A stretch of 64,000 nucleotides of DNA from Pseudoalteromonas xiamenensis (GCF_030994125.1 NZ_CP099917.1:1612001-1676000), one strand, 5' to 3'. Shown: positions 35,290-46,942, numbered from the stretch's first letter. Notes: generated from the sequence alone by a model not told the origin. Made by a program: numbers and translations.

Positions 35290-36513
35290 TTAATCGCTTT
35301 GCTTACGCAAAAATGCAGGAATATCAAAATAATCTGCATTGTCTTTCTTAGCCGCTGGTTTTACTGATTCTGCTTTTGGAGCATCATTTGCTTGCACTTC
35401 AGGTTTTGACACCATCCCAAGATCATCATCCGAAACTGGGCTAGTGAAACTTGGTACAAACATACCTGCATTTGTGCTTGAGCTCATTGTTGGAGTTGTA
35501 TCTGCACCCACCGCCTTTTTGAAATTGTTATTCACAATGCCAAATTGAGGGCGACGATCACCGCCTAAACCTGTCGCTACAACAGTAACGCGCAGCTCTT
35601 CACTCATTTCAGGATCAATAACCGCACCGACTACAACAGTTGCATTCTCAGACGCCAACGCTTTCACATGGTTCCCCACAATCTCAAATTCTTCGATCGT
35701 GATATCCATACCTGCGGTGATATTAACTAGAATGCCTTTCGCTCCCGTTAAATCTACGTCTTCAAGTAATGGGCTTGAAATCGCCGCTTCTGCTGCTTCT
35801 TGTGCTCGATCTGGACCAGTTGCTGACGCAGTCCCCATCATCGCCGTGCCCATTGCCGACATAACCGTTCGTACGTCTGCAAAGTCGACGTTGATTAGAC
35901 CCGAACGCGTAATCAACTCAGCAATGCCTTGTACCGCACCGTATAACACGTCATTAGCTTTGCCAAACGCATCGAGAAGCGTTGTGCCTTTGCCTAGTAC
36001 TTTCAGAAGTTTGTTATTTGGGATAGTGATAAGTGAATCAACGATTTCAGCTAGTTCAGAGATACCTTGCTCTGCCGCCGCCATACGTTTTTTGCCTTCA
36101 AGGTCAAAAGGACGTGTAACTACTGCAACCGTCAAAATACCCATGTCTTTTGCGACACGCGCAACGACAGGTGCAGCACCAGTACCAGTACCACCGCCCA
36201 TGCCAGCGGCAATAAACACCATATCTGCGCCTTCAAGCGCGTTACGGATTGATTCTTCATCTTCTTCGGCTGCTTTACGTCCGACATCTGGATTAGCTCC
36301 AGCACCTAGACCTGCGGTAATTTGCTTGCCTAGTTGAACGGTAATGTCAGCAGCTGACTTACGTAATACTTGCGCATCAGTGTTTGCAACGATAAAACGA
36401 ACGCCTTCGATTTGTTGTTTTACCATGTGTTCAACGGCATTTCCGCCGCCGCCACCTACACCGATGACTTTGATGACAGCTTCTTCGCTGTGCTGTTCCA
36501 TAATATCAAACAT
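35290..36513 (-). CDS. ftsZ: Cell division GTPase FtsZ
   Basis: The 407-residue tubulin homologue forms the division ring. It has VIKVIGVGGGGGNAVEHM at the N-terminus, the tubulin signature GGGTGTGAAPV, and the conserved C-terminal tail DYFDIPAFLRKQ that binds FtsA and ZipA. I chose ATG 36513 (MFDIMEQ, like the family's MFEPMEL). In-frame ATG 36519 and GTG 36522 lie upstream, and the GGAG at 36525-36528 could serve any of them. It is the second-last gene of the dcw block before lpxC. Confidence 0.97.
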   Translation of the reverse strand: MFDIMEQHSEEAVIKVIGVGGGGGNAVEHMVKQQIEGVRFIVANTDAQVLRKSAADITVQLGKQITAGLGAGANPDVGRKAAEEDEESIRNALEGADMVFIAAGMGGGTGTGAAPVVARVAKDMGILTVAVVTRPFDLEGKKRMAAAEQGISELAEIVDSLITIPNNKLLKVLGKGTTLLDAFGKANDVLYGAVQGIAELITRSGLINVDFADVRTVMSAMGTAMMGTASATGPDRAQEAAEAAISSPLLEDVDLTGAKGILVNITAGMDITIEEFEIVGNHVKALASENATVVVGAVIDPEMSEELRVTVVATGLGGDRRPQFGIVNNNFKKAVGADTTPTMSSSTNAGMFVPSFTSPVSDDDLGMVSKPEVQANDAPKAESVKPAAKKDNADYFDIPAFLRKQSD

Positions 36514-36539
36514 CTTCATCACTCTCCGACTATTGAGTC

Positions 36540-37772
36540 TTAAAACTCACCCTGGAACCACTTTGTCATGCGACTCCACCAACTATCCTGCTGGTTGTCC
36601 TTCGATTTTTGTGCATTCATCGTTTGCAACGTACGGCCATATTGTAAAAGACCAACAGCCGTTGCAAAAGCAGGATCGTTAACATAATCAGTAAGACCCA
36701 CTACACCGAGTGGCTTACCAACTCTTACTGGCATTTGGAAGATTTCTTCCGCCACTTCCAAAGCCCCTTGCATCTTTGCCGTGCCACCTGTGAGGACAAC
36801 ACCGGCTGCAATTTGCTCTTCAAAACCTGCGCTGCGAATTTCTTCATAGGCAAGTTCAAATAATTCTCTAAAACGAGGCTCAACCACCTCTGACAACGTA
36901 TGTCGCGACATCAATCTAGCAGGGCGACCACCTACACTTGGCACTTCAATTGTTTCTTCGCTGCTCGCCATTTGGCTGCTTGCACATGCGTATTGTACTT
37001 TAAGCGATTCAGCATGTGAGATAGGTGTACGGAATATTTTTGCAATATCCCCCGTCACTTGATTACCCGCGACTGGAATTACCGCCGAGTGGCGCAGAGC
37101 ACCATTAATGAAAATAGCGATATCCATTGTGCCACCGCCAATATCAACAACCGCAACCCCGAGTTCTTTTTCATCTTCCGTCAATACGGAATAGGAAGAC
37201 GCTAAAGCGCCGAAAATCAGTTGGTCGACATGCAATCCACAACGTTCCACACACTTTTCGATGTTTTTTGCCATATCATTTGAACAAGTAATGATATGTG
37301 CACGAGCTTCCATTCGCACACCACTCATCCCTAACGGGTTTTTTATCCCTTCTTGCATATCAATGCTGTATTCTTGCGGTAACGAGTGCAACATTTTGCG
37401 TTCAGCAGAAATAGGAACTGAGCGCGCAATGTGGATCACGTTGGCGATATCATCATCGGTGACTTCAGCATTATTAATCGCCACAACACCACTTTCGTTT
37501 TGACACTGAATGTGCTTTCCTGAAATACCTAAGTACACCGAGCTTATACGGCAATCTGCCATCAGCTCCGCTTCGTCAATCGCACGACGGATGGAGTCAG
37601 ACACTAAATTTAGGTCGTTCACGCCACCTTTATCCATACCATGAGAAACTTGACGACCTACACCGACAATACTTAATTTATTGTCTGCGGTGATTTCACC
37701 AACCGTTGCAACGACCTTTGACGTTCCAACATCTAATCCAATTACCAAATTTCTCTCAACTGATTTGGTCAT
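36540..37772 (-). CDS. ftsA: Cell division protein FtsA
   Basis: The 410-residue actin-like ATPase has LVIGLDVGTSKVVA, the phosphate-2 motif VAVVDIGGGTMDIAIF and the adenosine motif GVVLTGGTAKMQG. It ends in the amphipathic membrane-targeting helix SWWSRMTKWFQGEF. It tethers FtsZ to the inner membrane. It overlaps ftsQ by 4 bp and lies 26 bases before ftsZ. Confidence 0.97.
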   Translation of the reverse strand: MTKSVERNLVIGLDVGTSKVVATVGEITADNKLSIVGVGRQVSHGMDKGGVNDLNLVSDSIRRAIDEAELMADCRISSVYLGISGKHIQCQNESGVVAINNAEVTDDDIANVIHIARSVPISAERKMLHSLPQEYSIDMQEGIKNPLGMSGVRMEARAHIITCSNDMAKNIEKCVERCGLHVDQLIFGALASSYSVLTEDEKELGVAVVDIGGGTMDIAIFINGALRHSAVIPVAGNQVTGDIAKIFRTPISHAESLKVQYACASSQMASSEETIEVPSVGGRPARLMSRHTLSEVVEPRFRELFELAYEEIRSAGFEEQIAAGVVLTGGTAKMQGALEVAEEIFQMPVRVGKPLGVVGLTDYVNDPAFATAVGLLQYGRTLQTMNAQKSKDNQQDSWWSRMTKWFQGEF

Positions 37773-38548
37773 GCTGCACTCTTATTTTGTGATTGTTCTT
37801 TATCTGGGTATTTCCAACTGACCGCCAGGCCAGTGTCATAACGCAAATCGACTACATCTATCTGCGCGCCTTCAGGTTTTTCCAAATGCGGAAAAACGTC
37901 TATAAATCGTTGTACTCGTTTCGCTTTCTCGGTCCGCCCTAAGTTCAAACGGATCCCATTGTCTAACCACAATTGCCATGCAAATCGTTCAGACAACGCA
38001 AGGCTTTCTAATTTAAACTGATTCACAGCCAGTAGCGCTTTTAGCTGACCAAACACTTCCCACGCTTCCTGTTCACTCCCCTCGGGGCCATACAGTTGCG
38101 GCAGATGCGCTGGCAATTTGTCGCTATTTGCTTGAAACACTTCCCCTGCCTGATTGAGCAATAAATCACTGTTCCAAATTGCCACCGGCGTATGCTCAAC
38201 AACATAAACTTGCAGGGTATTCGGCCACTGCTTTCTAACTGAAGCTGTAGCAACCCAAGGTAGCGCTTGTACTTCTCGCTGAACCTGTTTGACATCCAAT
38301 TCGAAGTAGCTACTCAAATCAACTTTTCGAATTGCCTTTAAGATCTCATTTTCGTTTGTGTACTTCGGCTTTCCAAGAACAGCTAACTGTTTGATTTGCG
38401 CATCTTTATGCGTGACCAACCAATCACTCACACCAAAGAACAATTGCCCAATACCAATCACTACACAAAGGAAAAAGCTTACCCCGCCAATTAACGACCA
38501 GTTCTGACGTTTTGCGCCGCGGTAAACCTTTCCCAAAAATGCTCGCAT
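37769..38548 (-). CDS. ftsQ: Cell division protein FtsQ
   Basis: The 259-residue bitopic protein has one membrane helix (about 20-42), then a POTRA domain (LAVLGKPKYTNENEILKAI..., about 55-125) and the FtsQ beta domain. It forms the FtsQLB complex in the periplasm. I chose ATG 38548, one base after the ddl stop, over the frame start at 38578, because MRAFLGKVYRG gives the usual short cytoplasmic segment. Confidence 0.92.
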   Translation of the reverse strand: MRAFLGKVYRGAKRQNWSLIGGVSFFLCVVIGIGQLFFGVSDWLVTHKDAQIKQLAVLGKPKYTNENEILKAIRKVDLSSYFELDVKQVQREVQALPWVATASVRKQWPNTLQVYVVEHTPVAIWNSDLLLNQAGEVFQANSDKLPAHLPQLYGPEGSEQEAWEVFGQLKALLAVNQFKLESLALSERFAWQLWLDNGIRLNLGRTEKAKRVQRFIDVFPHLEKPEGAQIDVVDLRYDTGLAVSWKYPDKEQSQNKSAA

Positions 38549-38549
38549 A

Positions 38550-39458
38550 TTAAAGTGTTTGCTCCAAAATGCGAACAACTAATTGCTCAAATGTTAATCC
38601 TACTGCTTTCGCAGCCATTGGCACGAGTGACTTCTCTGTCATGCCCGGGACGGTATTTACTTCCAATAAATAGAAATTTCCCGCTTCGTCTCGCATTGCA
38701 TCAACGCGACCCCAACCACTTGCACCGACTAGGTCAAATGCCTGCTTGGCAAGCTTTTGTAATTCAACCGTCTCAGCTTCGCTAAGTGCTGCAGGGCAAT
38801 GGTACTGAGTTGTCGTAGATTGATACTTTGCCTGATAGTCGTAAAAACCACGAGGTGTTGTCATCTCAATGACGGGCAATACTTGCTCACCTAGCACTGA
38901 AACGGTAAATTCACGTCCTGTAATCCACTGCTCTACTAATACTTGACTGTCGTATTTAAATGCTTCTTGTAGCGCAACATCCAGCTCTTGAGCATTTGAA
39001 GCTTGTGACATCCCAATGCTTGAGCCTTCGTGGCTAGGTTTCACCATTACTTTGCCCAATTTGGCAATGATTGCTTCTGCATCAAAAGGTTCTGTAGTCG
39101 AAACCACTTCATAAGGTGCTGTACTCAGACCTGCCGATTTAAACAGATGCTTGCAACGTACTTTGTCCATTGCAAGCGCACTACCTAGCACACCACTACC
39201 GGTGTAGGGCAAATTCAGATATTCAAGTGCACCTTGCACCGTTCCATCTTCACCGCCTCTACCATGCAATGCGATAAATACACGTGATACATCCAAATCT
39301 TCAAGAGCAGACAGAGATTGCTCCTTTGGGTCAAACCCAAACGCATCAATACCTGCATTCTGTATTGCATTTAATACAGCACTGCCTGACTTCAACGAAA
39401 CTTCACGCTCCGCTGAATGCCCGCCTAGTAAGACTGCTACTTTACCAAACTGGCTCAT
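38550..39458 (-). CDS. ddlB: D-alanine--D-alanine ligase (DdlB)
   Basis: The 302-residue ATP-grasp enzyme has the family motifs [48 protein letters not shown] and [17 protein letters not shown]. It makes the D-Ala-D-Ala dipeptide used by MurF. It overlaps murC by 17 bp and is followed directly by ftsQ. Confidence 0.96.
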   Translation of the reverse strand: MSQFGKVAVLLGGHSAEREVSLKSGSAVLNAIQNAGIDAFGFDPKEQSLSALEDLDVSRVFIALHGRGGEDGTVQGALEYLNLPYTGSGVLGSALAMDKVRCKHLFKSAGLSTAPYEVVSTTEPFDAEAIIAKLGKVMVKPSHEGSSIGMSQASNAQELDVALQEAFKYDSQVLVEQWITGREFTVSVLGEQVLPVIEMTTPRGFYDYQAKYQSTTTQYHCPAALSEAETVELQKLAKQAFDLVGASGWGRVDAMRDEAGNFYLLEVNTVPGMTEKSLVPMAAKAVGLTFEQLVVRILEQTL

Positions 39459-40890
39459 AATCCACCTGTTTTAAAACCGAAATTGAAAGTTCTGCCGCCG
39501 CCAACTTTTTCACTAGTTGACCGATATTGCCTGCACCTTGTGTAATGACCAAATCATTGTTTTCCATGACATCCGCAAGGACTTGGCCCAATTCAACGTG
39601 ATTTGCCACATGAATTGGTTCGATGCCTCGCTTGCGAAGGCTTCGGCACAAACTCTTACTGTCAGCACCTACTATTGGCGCCTCTCCCGCTGAGTACACA
39701 TCCAACAAGATTAATTGGTCGACTTCAGCAAGTACCTTTACGAAATCTTCATATAAATCGCGCGTACGGCTAAAGCGATGCGGTTGATAGATCATCACTA
39801 AACGTTTATCAGGCCATCCTGCACGTGCCGCTTGAATCGTCGCTGCAACTTCCGATGGATGATGACCGTAATCATCAACCAGCATGATGTCACCTTTCTC
39901 CGTTGTAAAAGTTCCATAATGCTGGAATCGACGCCCGACCCCGGCAAACTTAACTAGCGCACTTAAAATCGCGTGATCCGCGATGTCATGATCTTTTGCC
40001 ACCGCAATTGCAGCCGTTGCGTTGAGCGCATTATGCAGACCTGGCATATTCAAAGTCACATTCAAGCTATGACCTTGTTTTGTCACTACGTTAAAAGTCG
40101 AACTGCCGCTGGTTTGCGTAAATTCACACAAGCGATAATCCGCTTCAGCATTCAAGCCATACGTGATCACTGGCCGTCCAAAACGCGGGATCAACTCATT
40201 GATAACCTCTGAATCACTGCAAACCACCGCTAAACCATAAAATGGCAGGTTGTGGATGAATTCGACATAAGTGTCTTTCATCTTTTCAAAGTCGCCACCA
40301 TAGGTATCCATATGATCGGCTTCAATATTCGTAACAACGGATACCATTGGCTGTAAATGTAGGAAAGACGCGTCTGATTCGTCTGCCTCTGCGACAAGAT
40401 AATGGCTGCTGCCTAATTTCGCGTTTGTACCCGCACTATTTAAAAGGCCCCCAATTACAAACGTGGGATCGAGGCCCGCTTCTGCAAAAATACTCGCAAT
40501 CAAACTTGTCGTTGTGGTTTTGCCATGCGTACCCGCAATAGCAATACCGTGACGATAACGCATCAACTCAGCAAGCATCTCTGCACGACGAACAACTGGA
40601 ATACGCGCCGCTTTTGCAGCTGCAATTTCAGGGTTACGCTCGTCGATTGCGCTTGACACCACCACTACATCGGCGTCTTTCACGTTGTTTTCATGGTGAC
40701 CAATAAACACTTCTGCACCCACTTTGATTAACCGTTCAGTCATCGCGCTGGTTGCAAGATCAGAACCGGTGATGCGATAACCTTCAACAGCCATCACCTC
40801 AGCAATTCCCCCCATGCCAGCACCACCGATGCCCACAAAGTGAATCGTGTTGATCCGTCTCATTGCTCTTGGTTTGTTCGTTTCTATCAC
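39442..40890 (-). CDS. murC: UDP-N-acetylmuramate--L-alanine ligase MurC
   Basis: The 482-residue Mur ligase has [17 protein letters not shown] at the N-terminus, the ATP loop [24 protein letters not shown], and the MurC-type C-terminal [12 protein letters not shown]. It adds L-Ala to UDP-MurNAc. The start is GTG 40890, with AAGAGA just upstream. It follows murG after 28 bases and overlaps ddlB by 17. Confidence 0.97.
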   Translation of the reverse strand: MIETNKPRAMRRINTIHFVGIGGAGMGGIAEVMAVEGYRITGSDLATSAMTERLIKVGAEVFIGHHENNVKDADVVVVSSAIDERNPEIAAAKAARIPVVRRAEMLAELMRYRHGIAIAGTHGKTTTTSLIASIFAEAGLDPTFVIGGLLNSAGTNAKLGSSHYLVAEADESDASFLHLQPMVSVVTNIEADHMDTYGGDFEKMKDTYVEFIHNLPFYGLAVVCSDSEVINELIPRFGRPVITYGLNAEADYRLCEFTQTSGSSTFNVVTKQGHSLNVTLNMPGLHNALNATAAIAVAKDHDIADHAILSALVKFAGVGRRFQHYGTFTTEKGDIMLVDDYGHHPSEVAATIQAARAGWPDKRLVMIYQPHRFSRTRDLYEDFVKVLAEVDQLILLDVYSAGEAPIVGADSKSLCRSLRKRGIEPIHVANHVELGQVLADVMENNDLVITQGAGNIGQLVKKLAAAELSISVLKQVDYEPVW

Positions 40891-40918
40891 GTGATTCTCT
40901 TATCAATCTATTTGAGTA

Positions 40919-41971
40919 TTAACTCGTTAATGCTTCACATATTGCTGCCACTTTCTGGCTAGCGTCAGTCACTGCAAGTTGCTTCGCTATGCAGGCTTTT
41001 TCATAAATCGCGTCACGAGCTGAAAAATAAGGGCGTAATAATGCCACAATACTTTCTTTGTTAAAGTCTTTTTGAGCGATTAAATGTGCCGCGCCACCAT
41101 CAACTAAAAACTGAGCGTTTGCTGTCTGATGATCATCTACCGCATATGGGTACGGAACAAATAACGCCAGTTTTCCAGCCGCCGCAATTTCGCTCACCGT
41201 CAATGCGCCAGCTCGACAAATCACAATGTCTGCCCAATCATACGCCGCATCCATGTCACTAATAAATTCGTCAACTTGAGCCGACAATCCAATGGCGTCA
41301 TACAACGATTGAACTTTTGGTAAATTATTGCGACCTGTCTGATGGCGAATCTGTATTTCACCTAGTTCACTTAAAGTTTGAAACGCTTCAGGCAAAACGT
41401 CATTAAAGACTTGTGCCCCTAATGAACCACCTACCACAAGCACCTTTAAAGCGCCGACAGCCTCTTTGGGTGAAAGCTTTACAACACTTGCTCTGACCGG
41501 ATTTCCAACAATCTCCGCGCCATTAAACGCACCAGGAAAAGCCGCTAACACTTTTGACGCGATGCGCGATAGGCAACGATTACTGAACCCTGCAACTGCA
41601 TTTTGTTCGTGGATAACCAGTGGTATCCCAAGCAACCTAGCCGCAATCCCAACGGGCCCTGTAACATAACCTCCCATTGCTAAAATCACGTCTGGTTGGC
41701 GCTTTTTAATCACAGCGATGGCGTCTTTAATTGCTTTTGTGACCATCCAAGGTGCACTCAACAAACGCTTTAAACCATTGCCACGCACACCTTTAACTTC
41801 GATAAAGTCGATTTCAATGTGGTGCTTTGGTACAACTTCGGCTTCCATTCTATCTGCAGTGCCTATCCAGCTGACAGTCCAACCGGCGTGTTTTAATGTC
41901 TCCGCAACCGCAATTCCTGGGAAAATATGGCCACCCGTGCCTCCGGCAACAACCAATAAATGCTTACTCAT
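40919..41971 (-). CDS. murG: UDP-GlcNAc:lipid I GlcNAc transferase MurG
   Basis: The 350-residue GT-B glycosyltransferase has the N-terminal GGTGGHIFPGIAVAE, HEQNAVAGFSNR, VVGGSLGAQVFND, and the donor-binding RAGALTVSEIAAAG. It converts lipid I to lipid II on the inner face of the membrane. It overlaps the end of ftsW by 4 bp (ATGA). Confidence 0.97.
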   Translation of the reverse strand: MSKHLLVVAGGTGGHIFPGIAVAETLKHAGWTVSWIGTADRMEAEVVPKHHIEIDFIEVKGVRGNGLKRLLSAPWMVTKAIKDAIAVIKKRQPDVILAMGGYVTGPVGIAARLLGIPLVIHEQNAVAGFSNRCLSRIASKVLAAFPGAFNGAEIVGNPVRASVVKLSPKEAVGALKVLVVGGSLGAQVFNDVLPEAFQTLSELGEIQIRHQTGRNNLPKVQSLYDAIGLSAQVDEFISDMDAAYDWADIVICRAGALTVSEIAAAGKLALFVPYPYAVDDHQTANAQFLVDGGAAHLIAQKDFNKESIVALLRPYFSARDAIYEKACIAKQLAVTDASQKVAAICEALTS

Positions 41972-43143
41972 CGTTTTGAGCCTCGCGTCGTTGCTTGGCG
42001 CGTTGCCATTTTTGTTTCAAAATCAATGCGGAATAATACGCCTGCAGCAACGGTCATCACCATAAAACTAGAACCACCTTGAGACACAAAAGGCAATGTT
42101 AGGCCTTTGGTTGGCAAAATACCGGCGCTTGCGCCAATGTTTACCATGGTTTGGAATGCAAACCAGATCCCAATTCCAAGCGCTAAGTATCCTTCATATT
42201 CACGACCATTTTTAAGGGCTTTTTGACCAATAAATAAGGCACGAAATACTAAGGTAGCTAACAACATCAAAATGCTGACCACGCCTACAAAACCAAGCTC
42301 TTCACCGATAACAGCAAAAATAAAGTCATTATGTGCTTCTGGTAGGTATTGTAACTTTTGGACACTATTGCCAAGTCCCTGCCCAAACCAGCCGCCTTGG
42401 CTGTACGCCATAAGCGATTGAACCAGTTGGTAACCTTTGCCGAATGGGTCATTCCACGGCTCCCAAAAGCTAACAACACGTGCCATCCGATATGGCTCAA
42501 CAATAATGAGTAATACCACCATGCCAACACCGGTCAATATTAGTGCAAAGAACTGCCATAGTTTCGCGCCTGCCAAAAACAGTAACCCCACCGTTGTGAC
42601 GAACATAACAACAACCGTGCCTAAATCCGGTTGAAGCAAAATTAATGAAGCGTACACGGCAAACACAGCCATTGGTTTGGCAAAGCCTTTAAGGTTTTCT
42701 TGAACCTCTTCCCGTTTGCGTACGAGATAACCGGCTATGTAACTGAAGAAAAATAGCTTAGCCAATTCCGCGGCTTGAATACCGACAGGCCCTACCGGGA
42801 TCCAACGCTTAGAACCGTTCACTTCTCGACCAATAACTAATACGATAAGCAAGAGTACAACACCGATAAGGAGCAAATATGGATTTGCTTTTTTCCACCA
42901 ATCCATCGGTACGGTTGTCGCCATTACAAACAATAAACTTGATAACGCGATAAAAGCACCATGCCTTAACGTAAAGTGATATGGGTTGCCAAAAATTCGC
43001 TCGCCTGCCGGCATTGAGGCACTTGTTACCATCACAAAGCCAACACCTATCAAACACAACATGGCATATAACAATGGCACATCGTAGAGCGCACTAGAGG
43101 GCTCCGGAAAAAACCATTCTTTCACTTTATCGACAAGTTGCAT
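41968..43143 (-). CDS. ftsW: Peptidoglycan glycosyltransferase FtsW (SEDS family)
   Basis: The 391-residue protein has about 10 membrane helices and the SEDS motifs KRWIPVGPVGIQAAELAKL (carrying the family Glu), LLQPDLGTVVV, AYSQGGWFGQGLGNSVQKLQYLPEAHNDFIFA and LPTKGLTLPFVSQGGSS. With FtsI it polymerises septal peptidoglycan. The start abuts murD with a 1-base overlap. Confidence 0.97.
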   Translation of the reverse strand: MQLVDKVKEWFFPEPSSALYDVPLLYAMLCLIGVGFVMVTSASMPAGERIFGNPYHFTLRHGAFIALSSLLFVMATTVPMDWWKKANPYLLLIGVVLLLIVLVIGREVNGSKRWIPVGPVGIQAAELAKLFFFSYIAGYLVRKREEVQENLKGFAKPMAVFAVYASLILLQPDLGTVVVMFVTTVGLLFLAGAKLWQFFALILTGVGMVVLLIIVEPYRMARVVSFWEPWNDPFGKGYQLVQSLMAYSQGGWFGQGLGNSVQKLQYLPEAHNDFIFAVIGEELGFVGVVSILMLLATLVFRALFIGQKALKNGREYEGYLALGIGIWFAFQTMVNIGASAGILPTKGLTLPFVSQGGSSFMVMTVAAGVLFRIDFETKMATRQATTRGSKR

Positions 43144-44477
43144 CAGAGTGCCTCCACCAGAGAGACAAAATGCTCACCACGAGCAAGGTAGTTGCTGTAC
43201 ATGTCTAAACTTGCGCACGCTGGTGCTAATAAAACTTGGTCTCCACTCGTTGCTTGTGCAGCAGCAGTGCTCACTGCTTCGCCTAAGTCAGCCACAAGCT
43301 GAGCATTTGGGTGGAGTCCTAAAAAGGCTTTTCCGTCTTGGCCAAATGCTAATACCGATTTACAGTATTTGCGAAGCACAGGCCCAAGAGGAGACAAATC
43401 TGCACCTTTTGCGTCACCACCAACAATGACAATCATCTGCCCAAGTGCGTCATATAAACTCTCAATCGCTGCGATAGTCGCCCCCACATTGGTGGCTTTT
43501 GAGTCATTGATATAGCGCACCCCGTTCACTTCGGCGACGAGCGCACAGCGATGAGGTAACCCAACAAAAGACTTAAAAACGCGTTCAAAAACATTCACAG
43601 GAACATTAAACGGTTGAAGTAGAGCCATCACGGACAACGCGTTGAACTGGTTATGGCCGCCAAGTAAGCTCAGTGAATTTGTCGAAAACCAAGGTTGTCC
43701 AAATGCACTGAATTTAGCCTGCTGTTGCTCCACAACTAGGCTATAGTCACCTTGCGTCAACGACACTGTCACCAGCTCTTGTTTGCGAGTTGGTTGCATC
43801 GAAAAGTGCGTATTTTCGTCATCGGCATTAACGACAACGCGTTTTGCATGTGAATAGATCCGTTGTTTCGCAGCACAATAAGCGGCAAAATCCGCGTATC
43901 GATCCATGTGATCTTCAGACAAGTTCAAGATCATCGCGCTTTCGCAATGCAGCGTGTGCGTAGTTTCCAACTGAAAACTAGACAACTCCAACACGTACAC
44001 ATCAGCATCAAGCGAGAGTAAATCAAGCGCAGAAGTACCGATGTTACCACCAAGGCCGACATTGAAACCGGCTTCTTTCAGTACAGCCGCCGCCAGTGAA
44101 ACGACGGTCGATTTACCATTCGATCCGGTTACCGCAATCACTGGTTTATCGTTAAAACGAGCAAATAATTCAATATCGCCAATTACTTCAACACCCTGAG
44201 CAATCGCATTCGCAATGTTCGGCTCATACAGAGGAATACCAGGGCTTACAATGAGCAAATCGCACTTGTGCAAACATGCTTCCGCTAAATTGCCAAATAC
44301 AGCATCACAATCCACATTCTGTTGCGATAACCAAGCCGCTCCAGGAGGTTCGTTGCGAGAGTCCACTACTTTTGGCGTAATACCATGTTGAAGCAAAAAA
44401 CGAACAATCCCTATCCCCGTTATGCCGAGGCCTAAGACTATAATATTTTTTTGCTTTAACTCATCTAAATAGGTCAT
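43143..44477 (-). CDS. murD: UDP-N-acetylmuramoylalanine--D-glutamate ligase MurD
   Basis: The 444-residue ligase has the N-terminal IIVLGLGITGIGIVRFL, the ATP loop VTGSNGKSTVVSL, LSSFQLETTHTL, the lysine-bearing NLSEDHMDRY, and SKATNVGATIAAIE. It adds D-Glu to UDP-MurNAc-L-Ala. It follows mraY with no gap. Confidence 0.97.
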   Translation of the reverse strand: MTYLDELKQKNIIVLGLGITGIGIVRFLLQHGITPKVVDSRNEPPGAAWLSQQNVDCDAVFGNLAEACLHKCDLLIVSPGIPLYEPNIANAIAQGVEVIGDIELFARFNDKPVIAVTGSNGKSTVVSLAAAVLKEAGFNVGLGGNIGTSALDLLSLDADVYVLELSSFQLETTHTLHCESAMILNLSEDHMDRYADFAAYCAAKQRIYSHAKRVVVNADDENTHFSMQPTRKQELVTVSLTQGDYSLVVEQQQAKFSAFGQPWFSTNSLSLLGGHNQFNALSVMALLQPFNVPVNVFERVFKSFVGLPHRCALVAEVNGVRYINDSKATNVGATIAAIESLYDALGQMIVIVGGDAKGADLSPLGPVLRKYCKSVLAFGQDGKAFLGLHPNAQLVADLGEAVSTAAAQATSGDQVLLAPACASLDMYSNYLARGEHFVSLVEAL

Positions 44478-45560
44478 CTATCGTAACTTCAACGTTGCTA
44501 AGCCAGCGAGAACTAAAATTAATGAAATAATCCAAAAGCGTACAATCACTCGAGGTTCAGGCCATCCCTTTAACTCATAGTGGTGGTGAATCGGTGCCAT
44601 ACGGAAAATTCGTTGACCACGTAGCTTGTACGAGCCTACTTGCAAAATGACCGACAAGGCTTCCATTACAAACACTCCTCCCATGATAACAAGCACAAGC
44701 TCCTGACGGACGAGTACGGCAATAATGCCAAGCGCACCACCAAGTGCCAACGACCCAACATCGCCCATGAACACTTGCGCTGGGTAAGTGTTAAACCACA
44801 AAAAGCCAAGACCCGCGCCTACAATCGCGGTGCACACAACAACCAATTCACTCGCAAGGGGTAAATGAGGGATATTGAGGTAATGCGAGAAGTTCACGTT
44901 ACCTGATAGGTAAGCAATGATTGCGAGCGCGCCAGCAACTAAAATCGTTGGGACAATCGCCAAACCATCTAAACCGTCGGTGAGATTTACAGCATTCGAC
45001 GTACCGACAAGTACAAAATACGTCACAACTAAATAGAAAATACCAAGTTGTGGAAGCACGTCTTTAAAGAACGGCACAACCAACATCGTTTCCGATGGAT
45101 TTACAGATGAAAAGTACATAAAACAAGCGGTACTGATCGCAATAACGGATTGCCAAAAATATTTCCATCGAGCAATTAGCCCCTTGGAATCTTTTCGGAT
45201 CACTTTGCGATAATCATCGACGAACCCGACAATACCTAGACTTCCAACAACAAATAGAGTTACCCAAACATACTTGTTGCTCAGATCAGCCCACATTAAC
45301 GTGCTGACAAAAATAGAGCCTAGAATTAAAATCCCACCCATCGTCGGCGTACCCGCTTTAGAGAAGTGAGATTCTGGACCATCGTTACGCACTGTTTGTC
45401 CAATTTGCATGCGCTGAAGTGCTCGGATCAACTTAGGGCCAAAATAAAGTGACAACATAAGAGCCGTCAAAATGCCCAAAATAGCTCGGAATGTTAAGTA
45501 TGAAAATACATTAAATCCGCTGTAAAATTGTGTCAGATATTCAGCCAGCCAAACTAACAT
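44478..45560 (-). CDS. mraY: Phospho-MurNAc-pentapeptide translocase MraY
   Basis: The 360-residue protein has 10 membrane helices and the MraY signatures [28 protein letters not shown] (with the catalytic Asp residues), [13 protein letters not shown] and [12 protein letters not shown]. It transfers phospho-MurNAc-pentapeptide to undecaprenyl phosphate, forming lipid I. It overlaps murF by 7 bp, counted from its start. Confidence 0.98.
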   Translation of the reverse strand: MLVWLAEYLTQFYSGFNVFSYLTFRAILGILTALMLSLYFGPKLIRALQRMQIGQTVRNDGPESHFSKAGTPTMGGILILGSIFVSTLMWADLSNKYVWVTLFVVGSLGIVGFVDDYRKVIRKDSKGLIARWKYFWQSVIAISTACFMYFSSVNPSETMLVVPFFKDVLPQLGIFYLVVTYFVLVGTSNAVNLTDGLDGLAIVPTILVAGALAIIAYLSGNVNFSHYLNIPHLPLASELVVVCTAIVGAGLGFLWFNTYPAQVFMGDVGSLALGGALGIIAVLVRQELVLVIMGGVFVMEALSVILQVGSYKLRGQRIFRMAPIHHHYELKGWPEPRVIVRFWIISLILVLAGLATLKLR

Positions 45561-46942
45561 GATACTACTCCCTCTTTGCCGTGTCGGCTTTCTGAAACTA
45601 GCTCGTCTGCCACTAACTCCATGCGTGCACTTCGAGATCCTTTAACTAAAACGGTAATTTCTTTTTGTTGCTCTTCTAGGTAATTTTTTAACGTTTGCAG
45701 CAATGCTTCACGCGTAGTGAAATGCTGCCCATCAGGACCAAAGGCGTCAACGTATGAACGACTTAGCGGTCCTAGTGCAAATAACGCAGGAATAGCCTTT
45801 TGCTTAGCATATTCGCCTATTTCCGAGTGATACTGTGCGGCGTCTGGTCCCAATTCGCCCATGTCCCCCAACACAAGTACTTGATGTGTTGGTAAATCAG
45901 CGAGCAAATCGATTGCAGCTTTTACCGATTTCACATTCGCGTTGTAGCTGTCATCAATTACGGTCAGGTGAGCATTAACTTGTTTGACGTTTACCCGACC
46001 TTTCACCTCTGCCATTTGCATAAGACCATTCATGATGTCGTCTAGCGACGCGCCTACACGACTGGTTAAAGCGGCTGCTATCACCGCATTTATCACGTTA
46101 TGGCGGCCAGACAAAGGAAGCTGGATACGTATAGTTCCATCAGGCGTGTTCAAGGTAAAACTTGCACGCGCTAGAGCGTCAAGCGAAATCTCGGTAGGGT
46201 AAAAGTCACTAGGTGTTTCACTGTGAAACTTTACTACAGACTGTGAAGACAAATGGTGATACCAATCCACAATGTAAGGACATTCTTCATTAAACAGTGC
46301 TGTGCCAGTCGCTTTCAGCCCGGTGAATATCTCCCCTTTTGCCTGACCAACACCATCGATTGAACCGAAACCTTCAATATGAGCAGGTGCAACATTGCAG
46401 ACCGTCGCAACATCGGGCTGAGTTAAAGACACCGTGTACGCAATTTCACCAATGTGATTTGCCCCCAATTCAATCACCGCGAATTCATCCTCTTCACTGA
46501 GTCGCAATAACGTTAATGGTACACCAATTTCATTGTTAAAATTTCCCGCGGTTGCTAGCACTTTCCCTTTTTGACGAAGGATAGCAGCGCACATTTCTTT
46601 AACCGTGGTTTTGCCAACACTGCCCGTAATTGCTATCGTTTTGGGTTGAACATGACTCATAACAGCCTTGCCCAGTTCACCCAAAGCGAGCTTGGTGTCA
46701 GCAACTAAAAATTGAGGTATGTTCACATCAACTAGTTTTGAGACCACCACGCCAATAGCGCCGTTCTCAACCGCTTGGGCTACAAAGTCATGAGCATCAA
46801 ACTGTTCGCCTTGAAGCGCAACAAATACATCGCCTTGCCTTACACTTCGCGTATCCGTACTAATTTGGTGTACCGCGAGGTTATGTGCAGGTTTGTCCGT
46901 ATTCAGTACGTTTGCAATCCAATTTAAATCGACGGCAATCAT
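45554..46942 (-). CDS. murF: UDP-MurNAc-tripeptide--D-Ala-D-Ala ligase MurF
   Basis: The 462-residue ligase has the ATP loop [40 protein letters not shown] and [15 protein letters not shown], all MurF-type. I chose ATG 46942 ([13 protein letters not shown]), which overlaps the murE stop as ATGA, in line with the other junctions of the cluster. The open frame reaches 46987 but the extra residues look foreign to the family. Confidence 0.96.
   Translation of the reverse strand: MIAVDLNWIANVLNTDKPAHNLAVHQISTDTRSVRQGDVFVALQGEQFDAHDFVAQAVENGAIGVVVSKLVDVNIPQFLVADTKLALGELGKAVMSHVQPKTIAITGSVGKTTVKEMCAAILRQKGKVLATAGNFNNEIGVPLTLLRLSEEDEFAVIELGANHIGEIAYTVSLTQPDVATVCNVAPAHIEGFGSIDGVGQAKGEIFTGLKATGTALFNEECPYIVDWYHHLSSQSVVKFHSETPSDFYPTEISLDALARASFTLNTPDGTIRIQLPLSGRHNVINAVIAAALTSRVGASLDDIMNGLMQMAEVKGRVNVKQVNAHLTVIDDSYNANVKSVKAAIDLLADLPTHQVLVLGDMGELGPDAAQYHSEIGEYAKQKAIPALFALGPLSRSYVDAFGPDGQHFTTREALLQTLKNYLEEQQKEITVLVKGSRSARMELVADELVSESRHGKEGVVSC

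Noticed and set aside
35699..36337. A 212-residue open frame antisense to ftsZ
   Set aside because: It lies fully inside ftsZ, has no ribosome site or recognisable domain, and its Ser/Pro/Ala-rich composition is what an antisense copy of a conserved gene gives.
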